Source of the DNA: Gardnerella vaginalis
GTDB lineage: Bacteria > Actinomycetota > Actinomycetes > Actinomycetales > Bifidobacteriaceae
NCBI RefSeq assembly: GCF_001546455.1
Contig: NZ_KQ956810.1
Span: forward strand, 58,667-97,474
Direction: 5' to 3'
Length of the DNA: 38,808 nucleotides
Below are positions 33,849 to 38,808 of the stretch, piece by piece (within the stretch, counting starts at the first letter, position 1; the number at the start of each line of letters is the position of its first letter). The notes beneath the pieces are model-generated. The model ran no database searches, had not been told where the DNA came from, and saw only the letters and a program-made list of their open reading frames with translations. A program made the translations under genes and the position numbers.

Positions 33849-34844
33849 AAGCAAATTCAGCAAAACGGACGCAATCAAGAATCCCATAACTCCAACAGTT
33901 CCGTAAAGCGCTTTTGTTCCAGCGCTCCCGCGAATCTCCAGCGGCGAATCGTAGAACTCAAGGTACCTCTTGCGTCGCGCAAGTAGCACAATTCCAAACA
34001 CAAACATAACAATCATAAACATTGCATAAAGGCCTATAAACATAAAGCCAGGAGCCAAATCCGCAATCTCTTGCGTGTTCAAGTTTTCAACCTTAATAAG
34101 ATCTCCGTTTGAATCCATCATGTTGTTTGAAATCCACATTGCTATAACGCTTCCCTGGAAGTTTACAATCATGTGCAAAAATACGCTGTACCTAAGCTGC
34201 GATGTACGAACGTACATGTATCCAAACACAAGACCAAGTCCAAAAGCGTAGAAGAATTGGAACATGTTCATGTGGAAAAGCGCAAACGCCAACGCAGAGA
34301 ACACAATCGCGCGCTTTTCGCCATACACGCGCAACCTGTCTATAATCTGCTTTCTAAATAGCCATTCTTCCACAACTGGCGCTAAAAATACCACAAAAAG
34401 CAGCGTTTCCCACACGTTTCCGCCTGCTACAATGTCTGCAATCCTGTTCTCGGCTTTTCCGCCAGAAATAAGCGCAGAAGCAACAAGTCCAATGTAGTTT
34501 CCTGCATACATTATTGGCACACTAACGGCAAAGAATCCGCCAAATTGACGCAAAGACATAGTAAACTTGCGAGTTTCTATTGCTGGAGTGCGTCTTAGAA
34601 CAAGCATTGCAAGCGGCAACGCTATTAAGTATTGCGCAACATCCGAAGAAACAAAGGAGCTTAGCGAAGGACTTAAAACACCTTTTGGAACAAACAAGCC
34701 AATCAACTCGCCAATTAAAAGCGTTGCAAGAATCCACGTAAATAGGAACACGCACAGCGACACTCCTACAGCTCCTTGACGTCTGCGCGCAATCGTGTAC
34801 GCGTCTGGCTGCTGTTTGTTTGCAAGATTACGCTGTTTACGCAT
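33834..34844 (-). CDS. CPBP family intramembrane metalloprotease
   Basis: The 336-residue integral membrane protein has about eight hydrophobic segments and the CPBP/Abi (CAAX protease and bacteriocin-processing) motifs: EEWLFRKQIIDRL near residue 160 (paired glutamates and the arginine), FALFHMNMFQF (first histidine motif) and FLHMIVNFQGS (second histidine/asparagine motif). Relatives process prenylated proteins or bacteriocin precursors, confer bacteriocin immunity, or act as scaffolds; the substrate here is unknown. GGAGG 5 nt before ATG 34844 supports the start. It begins 12 bp after the ddl stop, so the two are very likely co-transcribed, which hints at a cell-envelope role. The N-terminus is basic and cytoplasmic (KQRNLANKQQPDAYTIARRRQ). 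Confidence 0.9.
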   Translation of the reverse strand: MRKQRNLANKQQPDAYTIARRRQGAVGVSLCVFLFTWILATLLIGELIGLFVPKGVLSPSLSSFVSSDVAQYLIALPLAMLVLRRTPAIETRKFTMSLRQFGGFFAVSVPIMYAGNYIGLVASALISGGKAENRIADIVAGGNVWETLLFVVFLAPVVEEWLFRKQIIDRLRVYGEKRAIVFSALAFALFHMNMFQFFYAFGLGLVFGYMYVRTSQLRYSVFLHMIVNFQGSVIAMWISNNMMDSNGDLIKVENLNTQEIADLAPGFMFIGLYAMFMIVMFVFGIVLLARRKRYLEFYDSPLEIRGSAGTKALYGTVGVMGFLIASVLLNLLMLFV

Positions 34845-34856
34845 TTTTACCTCCGT

Positions 34857-36002
34857 CTAATCTAAAATAACGCCTTCAATAAGTTTTGTGATTAAATCGC
34901 TATAGCTTATTCCAGTTGCTTCCCAAGCCTTTGGATACATGGAAATTGGCGTAAATCCAGGCATTGTGTTGATTTCGTTAAGGATTACGCGGCCATCTTT
35001 AGTAACGAAAGAATCCACGCGACTTAGCCCTCTGCCATCTGCTGCTTTAAATGCTGCGAGCGCCGTTTTGCGCACGCGTTGCAAAGTTTCTTCTGGCAAA
35101 TCTGCTGGCACTTCAACGTGAGAAGCTGCGGAATCCATGTATTTGCTGTCAAAATCGTAGAACTGGTCTTCGCCAGCTTGGCGCTTGTCGAGCACAACTT
35201 CTCCAGGCCAGCTGGCTTTTGGTTCTTCACCGTCGCGCGCTGCAAGAACCGCGCACTCAATCTCGCGCGCATCAATTCCCTGCTCTACCAACACTCGCCA
35301 ATCGTGCTTTGAAGCCTCAAAAACGGCTTGCGCCAAGGCCTTAGCATCGCGCGATTCAACTTTTGTAACTCCAAAACTAGACCCTGCTCGGCTTGGCTTT
35401 ACAAAAAGCGGATACTCTAGTTTTGCAGCCTCAACTTGCTCAAGAATTTCGTTTGCGTACGAGCCGAAGCGATTTTCCGCGTCACTTTCAAACTTGCGCG
35501 CGTCCAGTGCAATTCCAGGAGCAACAGCAATTCCAGCCGCCTTAAAAAGCTGCTTTGCATAATACTTATCCATGCATGCGGCAGATGCCAAAACTCCGCA
35601 ACCAACATACGGGACTTGCATCATTTCTAACAAGCCTTGCAAAGTGCCGTCTTCGCCGTTTGGCCCGTGAAGAACTGGAAAGACTGCGTCAATATGGCCT
35701 AGGCTTGTAAGCGTGCCATCCGCCTCTCGCACCAAAAATCCGTCTGCGCCCTTTGCTGGATCTAGCACAACATCGCGCGTTTGCGCGGTTTTTGTGATTA
35801 CTGGCAGCTCGCCTTGCTCCATGCGGAAATTACGCGGATCTTCGCCGCCAACAATCCACTCGCCTTGCTTTGTGATTGCAATGCGTACAATCTCAAATCG
35901 ACTTTCGTCTACAGCACTTAGCACGCCAGCGGCAGATATGCAAGAAATCGAATGCTCATCTGCTTTACCACCATACAAAAACACTACGCGCTTTTTTGTC
36001 AT
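34857..36002 (-). CDS. ddl: D-alanine--D-alanine ligase
   Basis: Ddl makes the D-Ala-D-Ala dipeptide for peptidoglycan precursors. The 381-residue ATP-grasp enzyme has VVFLYGGKADEHSISCISA, VFPVLHGPNGEDGTLQGLLEMMQVPYVGCGVLASAACMDK (seen as HGPNGEDGT and YVGCGVLAS), YPLFVKPSRAGSSFGVTKV, and the C-terminal metal/ATP residues in LNEINTMPGFTPISMYPKAW. Tyr at the omega-loop is the D-Ala (vancomycin-sensitive) type in DQFYDFDSKY. AGAGGA 5-6 nt before ATG 36002 is a good ribosome binding site. It lies downstream of gpsA (181-bp gap) and overlaps transcriptionally with the CPBP gene. Confidence 0.96.
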   Translation of the reverse strand: MTKKRVVFLYGGKADEHSISCISAAGVLSAVDESRFEIVRIAITKQGEWIVGGEDPRNFRMEQGELPVITKTAQTRDVVLDPAKGADGFLVREADGTLTSLGHIDAVFPVLHGPNGEDGTLQGLLEMMQVPYVGCGVLASAACMDKYYAKQLFKAAGIAVAPGIALDARKFESDAENRFGSYANEILEQVEAAKLEYPLFVKPSRAGSSFGVTKVESRDAKALAQAVFEASKHDWRVLVEQGIDAREIECAVLAARDGEEPKASWPGEVVLDKRQAGEDQFYDFDSKYMDSAASHVEVPADLPEETLQRVRKTALAAFKAADGRGLSRVDSFVTKDGRVILNEINTMPGFTPISMYPKAWEATGISYSDLITKLIEGVILD

Positions 36003-36041
36003 TTTTTTCCTCTATATATTTTGAATTATTTTATCTATCTT

Positions 36042-36079
36042 AGATTATTTTAGTTATTTTAGTTATTTTAGTTATTTTG
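36042..36079. repeat. 9-bp AT-rich tandem repeat upstream of ddl
   Basis: Three perfect AGTTATTTT units (36052, 36061, 36070) follow a diverged AGATTATTTT. Further on (36090-36165) CTTACGATT recurs several times in a looser pattern. Both sit in the gap between the gpsA stop and the ddl start, where a ddl promoter would be expected. Confidence 0.8.
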
Positions 36080-36184
36080 GATTATTATTTTTGCTTACGA
36101 TTAACGCGACCACGACTAACGCACTTACGATTTGCATGCTTACGATTTACGCGCGGCTTTCGCAATTGCTACTTTCGCGCTTCA

Positions 36185-37180
36185 CTACTCCTCGCAAACA
36201 TCGTTATCAAAAAGCATTGAAAGCATCTCTTGGCACGAGATTCCTTCTTCTAGAACGCAGGCCATTGCACTTGCAAGCGGAGTTGCAACTCCCAAACGCT
36301 TGCCCATTGCTACAACCGCGCTAGTAGTTGGCACGCCTTCCGCAACACCATTGCTCACAGCTGTTGCTTCTTCAACGCTCATGCCTTTACCAAGATTTGA
36401 TCCAAAAGTGTAATTTCGGCTTAGAGGAGACCCACAAGTTGCCACTAAATCTCCAAAGCCTGCAAGCCCTGCAAAAGTGCGAGAATCTGCGCCTTCCGCA
36501 ACGCCCAACGCTGTCAATTCTGCGAGTCCACGAGTTTCAATCATAGCCGCTGTATTTTCGCCGTAACCCGCGCCTCGAGCCATGCCAACTGCGAGCGCAA
36601 CCACGTTTTTAAGCGATCCACACATTTCTACGCCGATTACGTCGGTGGAAACAAAGGCCTTAAAGTAACTGTTTGAGCAAGCCTTCGCCACCACTTCGGC
36701 GTTTGCGCGATTCTCGCATGCCACAACCGCTGCGGCTGGCTGCCTTAGTGCCACTTCTTTGCTTAAGTTTGGCCCCGATAGCGCTGCAAAACGGTTACGC
36801 GGTAAGTTCAAAGCCTCGCACACAACTTCGTCCATGCGCTTTCCGGTTGTGCGCTCAATGCCCTTCATAAGCGAAACAACAATCGCATTTTGCGCAATCT
36901 TGCCCACAAATTCTTCGAGTGCAACGCGCGCAAACTGTGCTGCAATTGCCACAACTACAATGTCTGCGTTTGCTACAGCTTCTGCTCTATCCCCAGTTGC
37001 TGTCATATTTTCTGGCAAACGCTCTACGATTGGCAGCCTCACTTCGTTGCGGTGATTATCTCGAATGCCTTCAACAATTTGCGGCTCTATAGCCCACATC
37101 GTCACTTGATTTCCCGCGTCTGCAAGCACCTGCCCAAACGCGGTTCCCCAAGCTCCAGCACCCAACACCGTAACGTTCAT
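36185..37180 (-). CDS. gpsA: NAD(P)-dependent glycerol-3-phosphate dehydrogenase
   Basis: GpsA reduces dihydroxyacetone phosphate to sn-glycerol-3-phosphate, the backbone for phospholipids. The 331-residue protein has VTVLGAGAWGTAFGQVLADAGNQVTMWA (N-terminal nucleotide fold), VVSLMKGIERTTGKRM, LSGPNLSKEVALRQPAAAVVA, the catalytic lysine in EMCGSLKNVVALAVGMARGAGYGENTAA, and TCGSPLSRNYTFGSNLGKG. Long motifs are seen complete in the translation. The start ATG 37180 has AAAGG/TAGG upstream. It follows the PlsC-like acyltransferase gene, so product and user of glycerol-3-phosphate are adjacent. A 241-bp spacer containing an 11-bp tandem repeat separates them. Confidence 0.96.
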   Translation of the reverse strand: MNVTVLGAGAWGTAFGQVLADAGNQVTMWAIEPQIVEGIRDNHRNEVRLPIVERLPENMTATGDRAEAVANADIVVVAIAAQFARVALEEFVGKIAQNAIVVSLMKGIERTTGKRMDEVVCEALNLPRNRFAALSGPNLSKEVALRQPAAAVVACENRANAEVVAKACSNSYFKAFVSTDVIGVEMCGSLKNVVALAVGMARGAGYGENTAAMIETRGLAELTALGVAEGADSRTFAGLAGFGDLVATCGSPLSRNYTFGSNLGKGMSVEEATAVSNGVAEGVPTTSAVVAMGKRLGVATPLASAMACVLEEGISCQEMLSMLFDNDVCEE

Positions 37181-37247
37181 GTTTACGCCTAGCCTTTCGA
37201 TTGTGAGTTTAAACTACTTTGGTAACAAGCCATTCTGTAGCGATTTT

Positions 37248-37302
37248 CAACTCATAGTCAACTTACAGTCAACTTATAATCAACTTATAATCACACTATT
37301 AC
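37248..37302. repeat. 11-bp tandem repeat upstream of gpsA
   Basis: Units CAACTCATAGT, CAACTTACAGT, CAACTTATAAT, CAACTTATAAT and a diverged CACACTATTAC follow one another from 37248. The array lies in the 241-bp gap before gpsA. The rest of the gap (37303-37421) is AT-rich, with nothing else I can name. Confidence 0.88.
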
Positions 37303-37421
37303 ACAATTCTACACAGTGCGCTTTACGGGCATTTTGTGAAGACTTTATTAATGATTTGCTAATGATTTTGCAAACGCTTTAATAACGATTTACAACTTAG
37401 CAAAACGCGCATTTAGTGCGA

Positions 37422-38303
37422 TTATTCTTCCACTCGCTTCATAAGCTTGTAATCGAAGTATCCAGCTGGCGATTTTTCGCCGCGAATCTCTTCCATAATT
37501 TCCGTCATACGCACGCGCACGCGACGAGCCAGCTCGGCAGCAGATTCCATAGGCGGCAAATCACCCCACTGCTCCATATCTTTTAGAAGATCCGAATAGT
37601 CAAGTTGCGCATCGTAGCACATTACAACGTTCTTCTTTGGCCACGGCCACCAATGATTTATGCTTGCAGCACCCCATGTAACAGCGCAAAATAGCGGAAT
37701 TTGATGCCCCAGCCTGCGCGATGCTTCGAGCGCAATAATGCCGATTCCTGGCTTCATGCTCATAGGCCATTTTTGCGGGTCGCGCGTAACCGTTCCTTCT
37801 GGCCATACGCTAAGCGGCCTGCCGTTTGTTAGGATTTTAATCGATTCTTCTTCGATTTCGCGCGCTTTTCCGCTTCTGCGAGGCACTGGCTGCATGCCAA
37901 CAAGCTGGAACCATTTTCCTAAGATTGGCCAAGTTGCAAGCTCTGCTTTTGCCATATATCGCGGACGGCGACCTTGGTGGAATAGAGACGTCATTGGCAC
38001 AAAAACGTCGAACATTGTAACGTGCGTGCAAGCGGTTATAAACACGCCTTCTTCTGGCACGTTTTCCAATCCCCATGCGCGCACTTTGCAACGAGATCTA
38101 AGCACGCGAGACGTTCCTTCAAGCAGACGTTCGGTTGCCTTTGGATTTTGCGCGTTGATTTCTGCCGTGTTTGGCGTACGCGCGCCCGTTGGATAGTAAT
38201 AAGTAGGATCAACTAATTTGTGTGCTCGCGCTAAGCGTTCTACTTGCTCATCGCTGAGCGGCTTAACTGCGCTTCTAGGCGAAGGTTTTCCTTTAGATAC
38301 CAT
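37422..38303 (-). CDS. plsC: 1-acyl-glycerol-3-phosphate acyltransferase (PlsC family)
   Basis: The protein (about 293 residues) belongs to the PlsC acyltransferase family that esterifies lysophosphatidate in phospholipid synthesis. It has the HX4D catalytic motif in CTHVTMFDVFVPM, a substrate-binding segment RRPRYMAKAELATWPILGKWFQLVGMQPVPRRSG visible as PRYMAKAEL and GKWFQLVG, and the block III motif WPEGTVTRD. The family is sometimes soluble or membrane-associated; no clear signal or anchor is seen here. The start is uncertain: ATG 38303 is used, but the frame is open to a GTG at 38351 and an ATG at 38345, and none has an evident ribosome binding site. It lies upstream of gpsA, fitting a phospholipid-precursor pair. 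Acyl-chain and acceptor specificity cannot be read from sequence. Confidence 0.87.
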   Translation of the reverse strand: MVSKGKPSPRSAVKPLSDEQVERLARAHKLVDPTYYYPTGARTPNTAEINAQNPKATERLLEGTSRVLRSRCKVRAWGLENVPEEGVFITACTHVTMFDVFVPMTSLFHQGRRPRYMAKAELATWPILGKWFQLVGMQPVPRRSGKAREIEEESIKILTNGRPLSVWPEGTVTRDPQKWPMSMKPGIGIIALEASRRLGHQIPLFCAVTWGAASINHWWPWPKKNVVMCYDAQLDYSDLLKDMEQWGDLPPMESAAELARRVRVRMTEIMEEIRGEKSPAGYFDYKLMKRVEE

Positions 38304-38377
38304 ACGTCTATTGTGCCGCAAACTATAAACCGCAAAATCTTCCATAATCACACTACATGATTACACTAAGCGATGTA

Positions 38378-38463
38378 GAGATTCGAGATTTTTCGCAGCG
38401 GATGAAGCGAACCTCAGCATGAAATGGTGATTCGCTGAAGCAGCAAGAAAAATCGAGAATCTC
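38378..38463. repeat. 86-bp element bounded by 17-bp inverted repeats
   Basis: GAGATTCGAGATTTTTC (38378-38394) and GAAAAATCGAGAATCTC (38447-38463) are inverted repeats matching at 15 of 17 positions. Within them, GCGAA and TTCGC form a further inner pair. There is no coding frame and no T-run. It lies upstream of the plsC start, so it could be a leader or promoter-proximal element, or a small MITE-like insertion. Confidence 0.75.
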
Positions 38464-38808
38464 GGTGATGAAAACAACGCAAAAGTTCTAGATATCCAGA
38501 AGGTTTGATGTATTTCTCTACGAGCAATAAATAGCGCCATACTGAGGCCTTGGAATATTAACGTTCATAAGACCCCCGTAAAGGAGTTTTGCTCGCGCGG
38601 ATTAGCCGCGCTCACGTCTTCGCAGCGCAGAAGCAGTGCTTCTGCTTTGAGCTGCTCAGCGCTCCAAATTGCCTTCTCGCGCTACGCTTTAAGCTCGAAG
38701 GCAGATTGGCGCGCCTGCGAGGAGAGAAATACTCAAACCTCGCGCAATACCAAGCAAGGAAAACCGTTCGCGCGTCACAGCGCGCTCACGTCTTCGCTTG
38801 CGTTGAAA
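38464..38808. other. Repeat-rich intergenic region, no gene recognised
   Basis: Several palindromes are packed here. GCGCGG-ATTAG-CCGCGC (38595-38611) is the GGATTAGCC element. A 19-bp palindrome with arms GCAGAAGCA/TGCTTCTGC lies at 38627-38645. A third copy of family C lies at 38659-38713. The 17-mer CGCGCTCACGTCTTCGC occurs twice (38607-38623 and 38781-38797). Only very short frames exist. The region continues beyond the right edge. Confidence 0.7.
38659..38713. repeat. Palindromic repeat family C, copy with different arms
   Basis: Inner arms TGCCTTC and GAAGGCA are perfect. Outer arms GCGCTCCAAAT and GATTGGCGCGC also pair, with mismatches. The core CTCGCGCTACGCTTTAAGC matches the copies at 17.07 and 28.52 kb, but the outer arms differ from those copies while still pairing with each other. 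Confidence 0.85.

Noticed and set aside
38518..38568. 16-codon minus-strand frame (MNVNIPRPQYGAIYCS)
   Set aside because: It is very short, has only a poor GGGGG upstream signal and no recognisable family. It could be a remnant but is not supported.

Overview
The window looks like chromosomal DNA of a low-GC member of the Bifidobacteriaceae, most likely Gardnerella. I infer this from a single-polypeptide type I fatty acid synthase (3182 aa) clustered with two-subunit acyl-CoA carboxylase genes, the actinobacterial style of NusG, RNase E/G and Obg (long acidic or disordered extensions), and the moderate GC content. No database search was run.

Almost everything is on the minus strand; only bioY is on plus. 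In minus-strand transcription order (high to low coordinates): a PlsC-like acyltransferase, gpsA, ddl, a CPBP membrane protease, hom, thrB, a Maf-Nudix fusion, a KilA-N protein, RNase E/G, rplU, rpmA, obg, proB, an aspartate aminotransferase, tRNA-Trp, secE, nusG, birA, then (bioY on plus), accA, accD, fas, acpS, tRNA-Gly and a secreted GH25 lysozyme cut by the left edge. Themes are lipid and wall precursors (38.4-34.8 kb), the threonine branch (33.8-31.3 kb), RNA, ribosome and translation housekeeping (28.1-18 kb) and a biotin/fatty-acid module (17.9-2.0 kb).

The biotin/fatty-acid module is coherent. BioY imports biotin, BirA attaches it to Lys573 of AccA, AccA/AccD make malonyl-CoA, Fas uses it, and AcpS activates the Fas acyl carrier domain, probably at Ser1867.

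The most unusual content is between the genes. Six intergenic arrays (2.54, 16.85, 20.76, 23.74, 28.37 and 29.70 kb) are built from a related hairpin unit. Its half-sites TTTGTW/WACAAA are held 21 (once 22) nt apart, units repeat every 53-54 bp or every 73 bp, and all six arrays point the same way. Two other palindrome families recur: one with a constant CGCGCTACGCT core and changing arms (17.07, 28.52, 38.66 kb), and one with a GGATTAGCC loop (2.7, 20.74, 38.6 kb). The KilA-N gene is framed by one array of each period. The RNase E/G gene has a GC-rich leader that can fold into several helices. Short tandem repeats of 9-19 bp mark many other gene junctions.
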